Source: DASSFG01 sp035547915 (lineage in GTDB: Bacteria > Planctomycetota > Planctomycetia > Pirellulales > JAICIG01). From it: 43,464 nucleotides of DNA. The notes below the pieces were generated by a model. That model was not told the origin of the DNA and did no database searches. It worked only from the letters and a program-made list of their open reading frames with translations. A program made the position numbers and the translations under genes. Shown in pieces: positions 8,111-17,082 of this stretch (its first letter is position 1; each line of letters begins with the position of its first letter). Where the stretch lies: NCBI GenBank assembly GCA_035547915.1, contig DASZTS010000091.1:1-43464 (forward strand), in the 5' to 3' direction.

Positions 8111-9520
8111 ATGAAAATGTTCTTGCGCGGTCAGTGGACCCATAAGCCGGAAAAGATCGAGGTCCGCAACCCGTTCGACGGCTCGATCGTCGACAGCGTC
8201 CCCAGCGGCACACCGAGCGATGTCGATGCGGCCCTGACCGGTGCCGTCGAAGGGGCGGCGATCATGCGGCGGCTCTCGGCCTACGACCGCTCCGCCATGC
8301 TCTTCAAAGCGGCCCAGATCATGGGCGAGCGCGTCGACGATCTTGGCCGCACCATCAGCCTCGAGGAGGGTAAGACGTTCGCCGAAGGGAAGGGCGAGGC
8401 CCAGCGGGCGATCGAAACGATGCGGCTCTCGGCCGAGGAGGCGAAGCGGATCTATGGCGAAGTGTTGCCTCTCGATGCCGCGCCGGGCGGTGCCGGCAAA
8501 CTCGGCTTCACGCTACGAGTTCCGTGCGGCGTCGTCGCCGCGATCACTCCCTTCAACTTTCCGTTGAACCTCGTCTGCCACAAGGTCGGTCCCGCCCTCG
8601 CCGCAGGCAACGCCGTGGTCATTAAACCGGCGAGCGATACTCCCCTCTCGGCGCTCAAGCTCGTCGAGGTTCTGCTCGACGCCGGCTTGCCGCCGCTGGC
8701 GATCGCGTGCGTCACGGGGCCCGGCGGAAAGCTGGGTGATGCCTTGGTGCGCGACCCGCGCGTGCGCAAGGTCAGCTTCACGGGCAGCCGCGAGGTGGGC
8801 GAAAAACTCTGTCAGGCCGCGGGACTGAAAAAAATCACCCTCGAACTCGGCTCGAACAGCCCGCTCATCGTCATGCCCGATGCCGACCTGAACAAGGTCG
8901 CCGAGTTGGCCGTGCTGACGGGCTATTCGAACGCCGGACAGACGTGCATCAGCACGCAGCGCGTGATCGCCCTGAGCGAAGTGTACGGCGATCTGCTCGA
9001 CGCGATGCAGCCGAAGGTCGCCGCGCTCAAGGCGGGGAACCAGTTCGACGCCGGTGTGCAGATGGGACCGATGATTCGCGAACGCGACGCCGAACGCGTG
9101 GGCCAATGGGTGGACGAAGCCGTGGCCGGCGGCGCGCGGTTGCTGGCGGGCGGTAAGCGGCACGGCTCGCTCTTCGAACCGACGCTCGTCGCCGACGTGA
9201 AGCCCGAGATGCGGATCAGTTGCGATGAATTGTTCGGTCCGGCCGTCGCCGTGACACGCGCCGCGTCGCTCGATGAGGCGATCTCGCTGGCGAACGATAC
9301 CAATTACGGACTCAGCGCCGGCATCTTCACGCAAAACATCGACTGGGCCTTGCGGTTTGCCCGCGAGGTCGATTCGGGCAACATTCACATCAACTGGGGC
9401 CCGGCCTGGCGCGCCGACCTGATGCCTTACGGTGGATTGAAGGAGAGTGGCTTCGGCAAGGAAGGCCCCAGATACGCGATCGAAGAGATGACGGAAGTGA
9501 AGATGGTCGTGGTGCATTGA
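8111..9520 (+). CDS. NAD(P)-dependent aldehyde dehydrogenase family protein
   Basis: A 469-aa protein of normal ALDH length. The ATG at 8111 is chosen because homologous sequence begins right there (FLRGQWTHKPEKIEVRNPFDG); starting at 8054 would add 19 unconserved residues. Family landmarks are the ITPFNFPLN and KPASDTPLSA cofactor-site segments, FTGSREVG, the general-base glutamate in LELGSNSP (Glu245), and the catalytic cysteine in NAGQTCIS (Cys279). The 34-residue spacing between them matches the family. The C-terminal motif YGGLKESGFGKEG is present. It oxidises an aldehyde to the acid, or to an acyl-CoA in some members. The substrate cannot be read from the sequence; the subgroup looks closer to lactaldehyde or phosphonoacetaldehyde dehydrogenases than to betaine aldehyde dehydrogenases. 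An SDR-family gene follows 52 bases later, possibly in the same transcript. Confidence 0.88.
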   Translation: MKMFLRGQWTHKPEKIEVRNPFDGSIVDSVPSGTPSDVDAALTGAVEGAAIMRRLSAYDRSAMLFKAAQIMGERVDDLGRTISLEEGKTFAEGKGEAQRAIETMRLSAEEAKRIYGEVLPLDAAPGGAGKLGFTLRVPCGVVAAITPFNFPLNLVCHKVGPALAAGNAVVIKPASDTPLSALKLVEVLLDAGLPPLAIACVTGPGGKLGDALVRDPRVRKVSFTGSREVGEKLCQAAGLKKITLELGSNSPLIVMPDADLNKVAELAVLTGYSNAGQTCISTQRVIALSEVYGDLLDAMQPKVAALKAGNQFDAGVQMGPMIRERDAERVGQWVDEAVAGGARLLAGGKRHGSLFEPTLVADVKPEMRISCDELFGPAVAVTRAASLDEAISLANDTNYGLSAGIFTQNIDWALRFAREVDSGNIHINWGPAWRADLMPYGGLKESGFGKEGPRYAIEEMTEVKMVVVH

Positions 9521-9572
9521 GTCGCTCCGCACCTCCGCCCGCCTTTGCTGACCACCGCGTGAGACCGACTCG

Positions 9573-10601
9573 ATGACACTCGAGGCCGTCGTTGACGAGA
9601 CGCAGCTCGAAGAACTGCTCAGCCGGCCCAGCGCGCCGCTGATCGAGATGTTTGCTCGCTCGCCGGGCGACATCGTCGTGTTGGGAGCGTCGGGCAAGAT
9701 GGGACCCTCGCTGGCGCGCATGGCCAAGCGGGCCAGCGATGCCGCTGCGACGGTCCGAAGGGTCATCGGCGTGGCCCGCTTTTCGTCGGGCGGGGAGCAA
9801 GAGCTGCGATCGCACGGCATCGAGACCGTGCGCTGTGACCTGCTCGACGAAGAGCAGGTTGCGCGGCTGCCCGACGCGGCCCACGTCGTCTTCATGGCCG
9901 GCCGGAAATTCGGCTCGACCGGCGGCGAACCGTTGACCTGGGCCATGAATGCGTGGTTGCCCACGCTCGTCTGTCGCCGCTATCGCAGCAGTCGCATCGT
10001 ATTCTTCTCGACCGGCAATGTGTATGGGCTCACGCCGGTCGCGGGCAACGGATCGCGCGAGACCGACGTGCCGCAGCCGGTCGGCGAATACGCCATGAGC
10101 TGCCTGGCACGCGAGCGGCTCGTCGAATACCTCGGCGGCCAGTATGGTACGCCGACGGCGATCGTCCGGCTCAACTACGCTTGCGACCTGCGGTATGGCG
10201 TGCTGGTCGACCTGGCCCAGAAACTCATCCGGGGCGAGCCGATCGATCTGTCGATGGGCCGGTTCAATACCATCTGGCAAGGCGATGCGAATTGTCTGGC
10301 GCTGCGTGCGCTGGCGCACACGGCCTCGCCCCCTTGGATTGTGAACGTGACCGGCCGTGATGTCTTAAACGTCAGGGACGTTTGCCAGCGATTGGGCCAT
10401 CTGCTCGATCGGCCGGCGCGGTTTGTCGGCCGCGAAGGACCGACCGCGCTATTGAGCGATGCGTCGCTGGCCGACGACTGTTTCGGGCCACCACCGGTCG
10501 GCAGCGATGAGTTGATCGAAGCGGTCGCCCGCTGGGTGCGCCGCAGGGGCCGCACACTCGGCAAGCCTACGCATTTTGAATCACGCAGCGGCGAGTTTTA
10601 G
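9573..10601 (+). CDS. NAD-dependent epimerase/dehydratase family protein (extended SDR)
   Basis: A 342-aa protein with an N-terminal Rossmann fold: the nucleotide motif GASGKMG at 38-44, then VRCDL at about 86-90, FFSTGNVYG (the active-site Ser/Thr strand) at about 144-152, and Y173. In classic extended SDRs the tyrosine is part of YxxxK; here the segment is YAMSC, so Cys177 replaces the catalytic lysine. The C-terminal half (IWQGDAN, WIVNVTG) fits the substrate domain of sugar epimerases. Either the chemistry differs or the protein acts on a substrate with another general base. The ATG at 9573 gives the best N-terminus, although the ribosome binding site is weak. The stop codon TAG at 10599-10601 is the beginning of a palindromic repeat. 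Confidence 0.82.
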   Translation: MTLEAVVDETQLEELLSRPSAPLIEMFARSPGDIVVLGASGKMGPSLARMAKRASDAAATVRRVIGVARFSSGGEQELRSHGIETVRCDLLDEEQVARLPDAAHVVFMAGRKFGSTGGEPLTWAMNAWLPTLVCRRYRSSRIVFFSTGNVYGLTPVAGNGSRETDVPQPVGEYAMSCLARERLVEYLGGQYGTPTAIVRLNYACDLRYGVLVDLAQKLIRGEPIDLSMGRFNTIWQGDANCLALRALAHTASPPWIVNVTGRDVLNVRDVCQRLGHLLDRPARFVGREGPTALLSDASLADDCFGPPPVGSDELIEAVARWVRRRGRTLGKPTHFESRSGEF

Positions 10602-10657
10602 AGCAACCGACAAAACCCGACCGAGCCCTATAAAAATCGGCGTTTCACGGCCGATCT
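10600..10657 (+). repeat. Palindromic repeat, copy A (terminator-like)
   Basis: The copy begins AGAGCAACCGACAAAACCCG directly at the SDR stop codon and continues through GAGCCC to the hairpin ATCGGC-GTTTCACG-GCCGAT (10636-10655). It lies between two convergent genes (SDR ends 10601, pheA ends 10672), where a transcription end is expected, but no long T-run follows. Related copies are at 14258-14347, 24467-24560 and 28253-28315. Confidence 0.6.
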
Positions 10658-10671
10658 TGCAGATGCTCTCC

Positions 10672-11793
10672 CTACCCGACGGGCTGGCTACGCGGGTAGG
10701 AGCCCAGTATTTCCAACCGCAACGCCTTTCGCATGAGGGCGTCGAGCGACTTGCGCAGGCGAGCTTCCTTTTCGTGCCCGTCGACCTCGACGAAGAAGAG
10801 GTATTGGCCTTCCGACTGAGGAATGGGAAACGACTCGATCCAGGTGAGGTTGAGCTTGCCTCGTTTGAAGATGGCGATGGCGTCGGCCAGCGAGCCCGGC
10901 TTGTGCGGCACCTGGAACATGAGGGCTGTCTTGTCCTGGCCCGTGCGGGGTGCCGATTCGTGGCCCAGCACTGCGAAGCGGGTCACGTTGGCGATGTTGT
11001 CTTCGATCTTCTCGGCCAACGCGTCGAGTCCGTAATGCACGCCCGCTTGCAGGCTGGCGATGGCGGCCGCCCCCTCTTTATCGCGGGCGAGTTGGGCCGC
11101 CGTCGAGGTGCTGGTAACCTCCACCGTGCGAGCGCCCGGCAGGTGTCGCAACAGCCAGTTGCGGCACTGCGAGAGTGCTTGCGGACGGCTGTAGACTTCC
11201 GTGATGTCGGCACGCGTGCAGCGTCCGAGCAAGAAGTGATGGATGCGGAGCTGCACTTCGCCGCAAATACGCACGGGGAGGCGCGTGAACATGTCGAGCG
11301 TGTCGGCGATACGGCCGTCGGTGGAGTTTTCGAGCGGCACCACCCCGAACTCCGCATGGCCGCGATTCACCTCCTCGAACACCGCGCCGATGCTCCCCAC
11401 CGGCACATGCTCCACGCTCGTACCGAAACGATCGATCGCCGCCAGGTGGCTGTAACTATAGGCCGGCCCAAGCACTGCCACACGAACCGGCTTCTCGAGC
11501 GCGCGGCTGGCGCTGGTCAGCTCACGGAAGATGGCGCGGATGGCGTCGCCGGTGAGCGGCCCCTTGTTCTGGACGATGGCCCGTTCGATCGCCTCGGGTT
11601 CGGGCTGCGGCGGGGGAACCGGCCCATTGGCCCGCAACGAATGCTTGAAGAGTTGAGCATATGCCTTGGCCCGTTGATTGAGCAGCCTGATGAGCTCACG
11701 ATCGGTTCGCTCGATCTCGGCTTTCGCTCCCGCTTCGCTGTCGCCCCGCGACGACCCTTTTTTAGGTGGGCGGGAACCGGACTCCTTGGCCAT
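10672..11793 (-). CDS. pheA: Bifunctional chorismate mutase / prephenate dehydratase (P-protein)
   Basis: A 373-aa protein of P-protein layout. Residues about 22-105 form the chorismate mutase helix bundle (IERTDRELIRLLNQRAKAYAQ). Residues about 108-285 are prephenate dehydratase, with VAVLGPAYSYSHLAA, EFGVVPLENSTDGRI, and the TRF signature (NVTRFAVLG) containing the catalytic threonine. Residues about 295-370 are the ACT regulatory domain (FQVPHKPGSLADAIAIF, NLTWIESFPI), whose ESFP segment binds phenylalanine for feedback inhibition. It converts chorismate to phenylpyruvate in phenylalanine synthesis. The N-terminus has a 20-residue basic/Ser-rich extension. It is a single gene on the minus strand, with a sigma70-like promoter just upstream (11858-11886). 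Confidence 0.93.
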   Translation of the reverse strand: MAKESGSRPPKKGSSRGDSEAGAKAEIERTDRELIRLLNQRAKAYAQLFKHSLRANGPVPPPQPEPEAIERAIVQNKGPLTGDAIRAIFRELTSASRALEKPVRVAVLGPAYSYSHLAAIDRFGTSVEHVPVGSIGAVFEEVNRGHAEFGVVPLENSTDGRIADTLDMFTRLPVRICGEVQLRIHHFLLGRCTRADITEVYSRPQALSQCRNWLLRHLPGARTVEVTSTSTAAQLARDKEGAAAIASLQAGVHYGLDALAEKIEDNIANVTRFAVLGHESAPRTGQDKTALMFQVPHKPGSLADAIAIFKRGKLNLTWIESFPIPQSEGQYLFFVEVDGHEKEARLRKSLDALMRKALRLEILGSYPRSQPVG

Positions 11794-11857
11794 GTTTTTT
11801 TCTCAACTGCCGTCCAGCCAACGATCTACATAAACGTGCTAGCAGCTTGCTGAGGCC

Positions 11858-11886
11858 CTTGTACTAGCCGCGCATCAGAGTGTCAA
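11858..11886 (-). promoter_or_regulatory. Candidate sigma70-like promoter of pheA
   Basis: On the minus strand, TTGACA (11886-11881, perfect -35) is followed after 17 bases by TACAAG (11863-11858), a four-of-six match to the -10 box. Transcription would start about 60 bases before the pheA ATG at 11793. The assignment rests on motif match and spacing only. Confidence 0.4.
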
Positions 11887-12266
11887 GCAGCCCAGGCAAG
11901 AATTTGGCGAGGTGCGGCAAGCCAGCCGAAACTTCGTGTCAAAATGGCAGACCGCGAAGGATGCCCGGCGGACTACGCCCCTGAGCGGTCAGGCGCTGGC
12001 GCCGCAAGGTACGGATATAAAAAGACTTGTGGCCGACGTTCGACGGGCGCGGGTCGTGGCATATCCTTTGCTTCCATACCGGAAGTCGCAGGCGGCACCG
12101 GTCATTTTGCTGCTTACCCCTCTGTTGCGCGCGTGTCGCCGCCGCGGCCCAAAGAAGATCGTAATCCCGACGCACGGCACGTGCACAAGTGCCGGGCGAG
12201 AATAAAAACAAAGCGGGGCATGAGACGTTCATCTCGCCGCCCCATTGACACGAGGAGCTCTCAAGA
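11887..12266 (+). other. dnaK upstream region with hairpin and ribosome binding site
   Basis: About 380 bases without a convincing gene. Visible elements are a hairpin with stem CGGCAC/GTGCCG at 12175-12194 (loop GTGCACAA) and a clear ribosome binding site GAGGAG at 12252-12257, nine bases before the dnaK ATG. No CIRCE element (the HrcA operator TTAGCACTC-N9-GAGTGCTAA) was found. The heat-shock control is therefore not evident from the sequence. Confidence 0.45.
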
Positions 12267-14177
12267 ATGGCACAAGGCGAAAAGATCATCGGCATCGACC
12301 TGGGAACGACCAATTCCGTCGTCGCGGTCATGGAAGGCGGCGATCCCAAGGTGATTGCGAATCAGGAAGGGAACCGTCTCACGCCCAGCGTGGTGGCGTT
12401 CACCGATAAGGGCGAGACGCTGGTGGGCGAGCCGGCCCGTCGGCAAGCCGTGACCAATCCCACCCGCACGGTCTATTCGATCAAGCGGTTCATGGGCCGC
12501 CGGCACAGCGAGGTGGCGAGTGAAGAGAAGATGGTGCCATACTCGGTCGTCGGCGGTCCCCAAGACTATGTGAAGGTCAAGATCAGCGACAAGGAATACA
12601 CGCCGCCCGAGATCTCGGCCAAGATTCTCCGCAAGCTCAAGGAAGCGGCGGAGGCCTACCTGGGTCACAAGGTGAACAAGGCCGTCATCACGGTGCCGGC
12701 CTACTTCAACGACGCTCAGCGCCAGGCGACCAAGGACGCCGGCCAGATCGCCGGCCTCGAAGTGGCCCGCATCATCAACGAGCCCACGGCGGCCGCCATG
12801 GCCTACGGGCTCGACAAGAAAGAGTCGGAAAAGATCGTGGTGTTCGACTTGGGCGGCGGCACGTTCGACGTGTCGATCCTGCAAGTCGACCAGGGCCTGT
12901 TCCGCGTGATCAGCACCAATGGCGATACGCACCTGGGTGGCGACGATTTCGACCAGGTGCTCATCAACCACGTGGCCGACGAGTTCAAGAAAGAGCAAGG
13001 GATCGACCTGCGCAAGGACACGATGGCTTTGCAACGGCTGCAAGAAGCCTGCGAGAAGGCGAAGAAGGAACTCAGTCTACAGAGCACGACCGACATCAAC
13101 CTGCCGTTCATCACGGCCGATGCGAGCGGACCCAAGCACTTGCAGATGTCGATCAGCCGTTCGAAGTTCGAGCAACTCGTCGACCATCTGATCGAGCGCT
13201 GCCGCGGTCCGGTGCTGCAAGCCCTGGCCGACGCCAAGATGAAGCCGAGCGAGATCGACGAAGTGGTGCTCGTGGGCGGTTCCACGCGCGTGCCCAAGGT
13301 GCAGGAACTCGTCAAGAAGATCTTCGGCAAAGATCCGCACAAGGGGGTCAACCCCGACGAAGTGGTGGCCGTGGGAGCTGCCATCCAAGGCGGTGTGCTG
13401 GCCGGCGAAGTGAAGGACGTGCTGTTGCTCGACGTCACGCCGCTCTCGCTCGGTATCGAGACGTTGGGCGGCATCATGACGAAGCTCATCGAGCGCAACA
13501 CTACGATCCCGACCGAGAAGAAGAACGTCTTCAGCACGGCCGACGACAACCAGACCGCGGTGACGATCCGCGTGTTCCAGGGAGAGCGTGAGATGGCGGA
13601 GAACAACCGCCTGCTCGGCCAATTCAACCTGGAGGGCATTCCTCCCGCTCCGCGCGGCGTGCCACAGATCGAGGTCAAGTTCGATATCGATGCCAACGGC
13701 ATTCTCAACGTCTCGGCCAAGGATCTGGGTACTGGCAAGGAACAGACCGTCAAGATCGAGCAATCGAGCGGCCTGACCGACAATGAGATCGACCGGATGC
13801 GTAAAGACGCCGAGTCGCACGCTGCCGACGACAAGCGGAAGCGCGAGTTGGCCGAGACGCGCAATCAGGCCGAGTCGATGTGCTTCCAGCTCGAGAAGCT
13901 GATGAAGGAACACGCCGACAAGCTCGGCGAGTCGGACAAAGCTCCGCTCGAAGCCGCCATCAAGCGAACCCGCGAAGTGGCCAAGGGCGACGATGTGGAG
14001 GCGATCAAATCGGCCGTGTCGGAGTTGGAGCAGGCGTCGCACGCGCTGAGCAAGACTTTGTACCAATCGCAGGCCCGCCCCGGTGCCGAGGGTGCGCCGG
14101 GCGCCGCGGGCGGTGCCAAGCCGGCCAGCGAAGACGACGCCATCGATGCGGAGTTCGAGGTTAAGGACTCGAAGTAG
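12267..14177 (+). CDS. dnaK: Molecular chaperone DnaK (Hsp70)
   Basis: A 636-aa protein, the normal DnaK length. The nucleotide-binding domain shows phosphate-1 IGIDLGTTNS (about 8-17), phosphate-2 VFDLGGGTFDVS and the adenosine motif VLVGGSTRVPKVQ. The linker VLLLDVTPLSLGIETLGG leads into the substrate-binding beta-sandwich (about 395-510), followed by the helical lid. The tail is Ala/Gly-rich, ending DDAIDAEFEVKDSK, as in bacterial DnaK. It uses ATP hydrolysis to bind and release unfolded peptides together with DnaJ and GrpE, which are not encoded nearby. The start is supported by GAGGAG nine bases upstream. clpB follows 233 bases later, giving a disaggregation pair; the stem-loops between them suggest that they are partly uncoupled. 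Confidence 0.97.
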   Translation: MAQGEKIIGIDLGTTNSVVAVMEGGDPKVIANQEGNRLTPSVVAFTDKGETLVGEPARRQAVTNPTRTVYSIKRFMGRRHSEVASEEKMVPYSVVGGPQDYVKVKISDKEYTPPEISAKILRKLKEAAEAYLGHKVNKAVITVPAYFNDAQRQATKDAGQIAGLEVARIINEPTAAAMAYGLDKKESEKIVVFDLGGGTFDVSILQVDQGLFRVISTNGDTHLGGDDFDQVLINHVADEFKKEQGIDLRKDTMALQRLQEACEKAKKELSLQSTTDINLPFITADASGPKHLQMSISRSKFEQLVDHLIERCRGPVLQALADAKMKPSEIDEVVLVGGSTRVPKVQELVKKIFGKDPHKGVNPDEVVAVGAAIQGGVLAGEVKDVLLLDVTPLSLGIETLGGIMTKLIERNTTIPTEKKNVFSTADDNQTAVTIRVFQGEREMAENNRLLGQFNLEGIPPAPRGVPQIEVKFDIDANGILNVSAKDLGTGKEQTVKIEQSSGLTDNEIDRMRKDAESHAADDKRKRELAETRNQAESMCFQLEKLMKEHADKLGESDKAPLEAAIKRTREVAKGDDVEAIKSAVSELEQASHALSKTLYQSQARPGAEGAPGAAGGAKPASEDDAIDAEFEVKDSK

Positions 14178-14191
14178 GGCGACGGTGAGAA

Positions 14192-14235
14192 AGCCTGCGG
14201 GGCGATTCGCGAAAGGCGAAATGCCCCGATAGGCT
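14192..14235 (+). terminator. Long interrupted stem-loop after dnaK
   Basis: Three stacked helices are separated by short internal loops: AGCCT (14192-14196) pairs with AGGCT (14231-14235), GGGGC (14199-14203) with GCCCC (14223-14227), and TTCGC (14206-14210) with GCGAA (14216-14220). The stem starts 15 bases after the dnaK stop. There is no T-run after it, so it may be an mRNA 3'-stabilising or processing structure or a non-classical terminator. Confidence 0.5.
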
Positions 14236-14257
14236 CGATGGCGGCCTTTCAAGCGGT

Positions 14258-14347
14258 CAGACAAAACCCGGAAGCTGGAACACCGTGGGCAGTAGATCGG
14301 CGGCGAATCGCCGATCTCTGTGGAGCCCGGTCCGGTCGGTTGCGCTC
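14258..14347 (-). repeat. Palindromic repeat, copy B
   Basis: Read on the minus strand, this copy starts GAGCGCAACCGACCGG, continues through GGGCTCC, has the hairpin GATCGGCG-ATTCGC-CGCCGATC (14316-14295, 8-bp perfect stem), and ends in CCGGGTTTTGTCTG. The two ends are related as imperfect inverted repeats (GACAAAACC-type). It lies between dnaK and clpB. Same family as copies at 10600, 24467 and 28253. Confidence 0.6.
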
Positions 14348-14410
14348 AAAACATCATAGCGGAGCGGCCATTCGCGCTGACCTGCGACGCGAAGACGGTA
14401 CACACACTCT

Positions 14411-17074
14411 ATGGCAATTCGATTCGATAAATTCACCATCAAGGCTCAAGAGGCCGTGCAGCGGGCACAGGAGCTCGCAGCCGACCGGGGCAATCCGCAA
14501 GTCGAGGCGCTGCACCTGCTGGCCGCGCTGGCCGGCGAGGAAGAGGGAATCTTCCACGCCGTCATCGACAAGATCGGCGCCAACGGGCAGCAACTCGAGC
14601 GCATCGTGGAGGCCGAACTCGGCCACCTGCCGCGCACCAGCGGCGGCGCGCCGCCTCAGCCGGCCGGCGGTCTGATGCAGGTCTTCGAGGCGGCGCACCG
14701 CGAAGCCGACACGATGAAGGACGACTTCGTCTCGGTCGAGCACCTGCTGCTCGCGCTGACGAAAGTCGACACGAAGGCGCGCCAGGTACTCAAGCTCAAT
14801 GCCATCACCGAAAAGGAAGTGTTGCAGGCGTTGCAAGCGGTGCGCGGCAGCGCCCGCGTGGAAGATCAGAACCCGGAGGGCAAATACCAGGCGCTGCAGA
14901 AATACGGCATCGATCTGGTGGAACGGGCCCGGCAGGGCAAGCTCGATCCGGTCATCGGCCGCGACCAGGAGATCCGCCGCGTGATCCAAGTCCTGTCGCG
15001 CAGGACGAAGAACAACCCCGTGCTCATCGGCGAGCCGGGCGTGGGCAAAACGGCCATCGTAGAGGGGCTGGCGCTGCGCATCGTGCAGGGCGACGTGCCG
15101 GAGACGCTCAAGAACCGCCGCGTCATCGCGCTCGATATGGGAGCCCTTATCGCCGGCACCAAGTTCCGCGGCGAATTCGAAGAGCGGCTCAAGGCCGTGC
15201 TCAAGGAAGTGCAGGCGGCGGGAGGCAACATCGTGCTCTTCATCGACGAACTGCATACGGTGATCGGTGCCGGCGCTGCCGAGGGAGCCGCCGACGCGGC
15301 CAACCTGCTCAAGCCGGCGCTGGCCCGCGGCGAACTGCGCTGCGTGGGCGCCACGACGCTCGACGAATACCGCAAGCATATCGAAAAGGACGCCGCACTC
15401 GAGCGCCGCTTCCAGCCCGTGCATGTGGGCGAGCCCAACGTGGAAGACACGATCGCCATCCTGCGCGGACTCAAGGGGCGCTACGAGGCGCACCACAAGG
15501 GTGTCAAGATTCGCGATTCGGCGCTGGTGGCCGCCGCCAACCTCTCGCATCGTTACATCACCGACCGCTTCTTGCCCGACAAGGCCATCGACCTGGTCGA
15601 CGAAGCCGCCAGCCGGCTGGCCATGGAGTTACAGAGCGTGCCGTCGGAGATCGACGAGGTGCAACGACGGATCACGCAGCTCGAACTGGCCGCGCGCCAA
15701 TTGGCCGAAGAGACCGAGGAGCACGCCGTCGAGCGCCGGGCGGAGATCGAAGAAGAGATGCAGGAGCTGAAGCACAAACTGGCCAGCCTGCGCGAGCAGT
15801 GGGAAGCCGAGAAGATGGGGCTCGGCGACGTGCAGCAGACACGCAACCAGCTCGACAAGATCGACCTCGAGTTCCAGCAACTCGGCACCCAGATCAAGGA
15901 AAAACAGGCCGCCGGCATGCAGGTCGAAGAGGCGCTGTACCAGCGGCTCTACCAGCTCGACGTGGAACGCAAGAAACTGCTGAAGCACCTGGACGAATTG
16001 GCTCCCGCCGATCGTGACGGCCGCGACGCGGTGGCCAGCGGCCGGCGCCTGCTGCGCCGTGAGGTCGGCCCCGAAGAGATCGCCGAGATCGTCAGCGCCT
16101 GGACCGGTATCCCCGTCACCCGCATGATGGAGACCGAGCGGGCCAAACTGCTCGTGCTCGAAGAGCGATTGCACCAGCGCGTGGTGGGCCAAGACGAAGC
16201 GGTCGAGGCGGTGTCGAACGCCGTGCGCCGCAGCCGTTCGGGTCTGCAAGATCCGAATCGGCCGATCGGCTCGTTCATCTTCTTGGGGCCGACGGGCGTC
16301 GGCAAGACCGAGCTTTGCAAAGCGCTGGCCGAGGTGCTGTTCGACGACGAGAACGCCATGGTGCGGCTCGACATGAGCGAGTTCATGGAACGGCACACCG
16401 TCAGCCGCCTGATCGGGGCTCCTCCGGGCTACGTGGGCTACGAAGAAGGGGGCCGGCTGACCGAGGCGGTGCGCCGCCGTCCCTATTCGGTGGTGCTACT
16501 CGACGAGATCGAGAAGGCCCATCGAGACGTGTTCAACGTGCTGTTGCAGGTTCTCGACGACGGGCGCCTGAGCGATAGCCACGGCCACACCGTCGATTTC
16601 ACGAACACCATCATCGTGATGACGTCGAACATCGGCAGCCAGATGATCCAGGAAATCACGCGCACCGGCGGCCGCAAGGAGGAGATCGACGAGGCGGTCA
16701 AAGAGGCCTTGCAGGCCAACTTCCTGCCGGAGTTCTTGAACCGCATCGACGAGGTGATCGTGTTCCACCCGCTCGACCGCAAGCACCTGCGGCGGATCGT
16801 GCAGATTCAGACGGGGCGTCTCCAACAACAACTCGCGCACCACGACATCCAGCTCGAGGTGACCGAGGCCGCGCTCGATGAGATCGCCAAGCTCGGCTAC
16901 GACCCGACGTATGGCGCGCGGCCGCTGAAGCGCGTCATCCAGCAGCAGATTCAGAATCCGCTGGCGACGGAGATCTTGAAAGGCAAGCTGGGCGCCGAGA
17001 CGGGCGTGCGCGTCGACTTCCGCGGCGGAGAATTCGTCTTCGAGCGGATCGAAGAGCCGGTGGCGGCCAGCTAA
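14411..17074 (+). CDS. clpB: ATP-dependent disaggregase ClpB (Hsp104 family)
   Basis: An 887-aa protein with the ClpB architecture. The Clp N domain covers about 1-150 (FTIKAQEAVQRAQELA, EALHLLAALA). NBD1 has Walker A GEPGVGKT (about 207-214) and Walker B in VLFIDELH. A coiled-coil M domain (about 410-530) is rich in Glu/Arg/Leu. NBD2 has GPTGVGKT (about 625-632), VVLLDEIEKAH and the sensor motif TSNIGS. The C-terminal domain contains YDPTYGARPLKR. The M domain separates it from ClpA and ClpC. It threads aggregated proteins through its central pore together with DnaK, whose gene is just upstream. No good ribosome binding site precedes the ATG at 14411, but the N-terminus aligns well with the family. 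Confidence 0.96.
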   Translation: MAIRFDKFTIKAQEAVQRAQELAADRGNPQVEALHLLAALAGEEEGIFHAVIDKIGANGQQLERIVEAELGHLPRTSGGAPPQPAGGLMQVFEAAHREADTMKDDFVSVEHLLLALTKVDTKARQVLKLNAITEKEVLQALQAVRGSARVEDQNPEGKYQALQKYGIDLVERARQGKLDPVIGRDQEIRRVIQVLSRRTKNNPVLIGEPGVGKTAIVEGLALRIVQGDVPETLKNRRVIALDMGALIAGTKFRGEFEERLKAVLKEVQAAGGNIVLFIDELHTVIGAGAAEGAADAANLLKPALARGELRCVGATTLDEYRKHIEKDAALERRFQPVHVGEPNVEDTIAILRGLKGRYEAHHKGVKIRDSALVAAANLSHRYITDRFLPDKAIDLVDEAASRLAMELQSVPSEIDEVQRRITQLELAARQLAEETEEHAVERRAEIEEEMQELKHKLASLREQWEAEKMGLGDVQQTRNQLDKIDLEFQQLGTQIKEKQAAGMQVEEALYQRLYQLDVERKKLLKHLDELAPADRDGRDAVASGRRLLRREVGPEEIAEIVSAWTGIPVTRMMETERAKLLVLEERLHQRVVGQDEAVEAVSNAVRRSRSGLQDPNRPIGSFIFLGPTGVGKTELCKALAEVLFDDENAMVRLDMSEFMERHTVSRLIGAPPGYVGYEEGGRLTEAVRRRPYSVVLLDEIEKAHRDVFNVLLQVLDDGRLSDSHGHTVDFTNTIIVMTSNIGSQMIQEITRTGGRKEEIDEAVKEALQANFLPEFLNRIDEVIVFHPLDRKHLRRIVQIQTGRLQQQLAHHDIQLEVTEAALDEIAKLGYDPTYGARPLKRVIQQQIQNPLATEILKGKLGAETGVRVDFRGGEFVFERIEEPVAAS

Positions 17075-17082
17075 TTCGGCCG

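Noticed and set aside
11887..12266. CIRCE/HrcA operator before dnaK
   Set aside because: No TTAGCACTC or GAGTGCTAA half-sites are present.
13077..15550. Long minus-strand frames across dnaK and clpB
   Set aside because: They overlap completely with genes carrying unmistakable Hsp70 and ClpB motifs and have no ribosome binding site or recognisable sequence.
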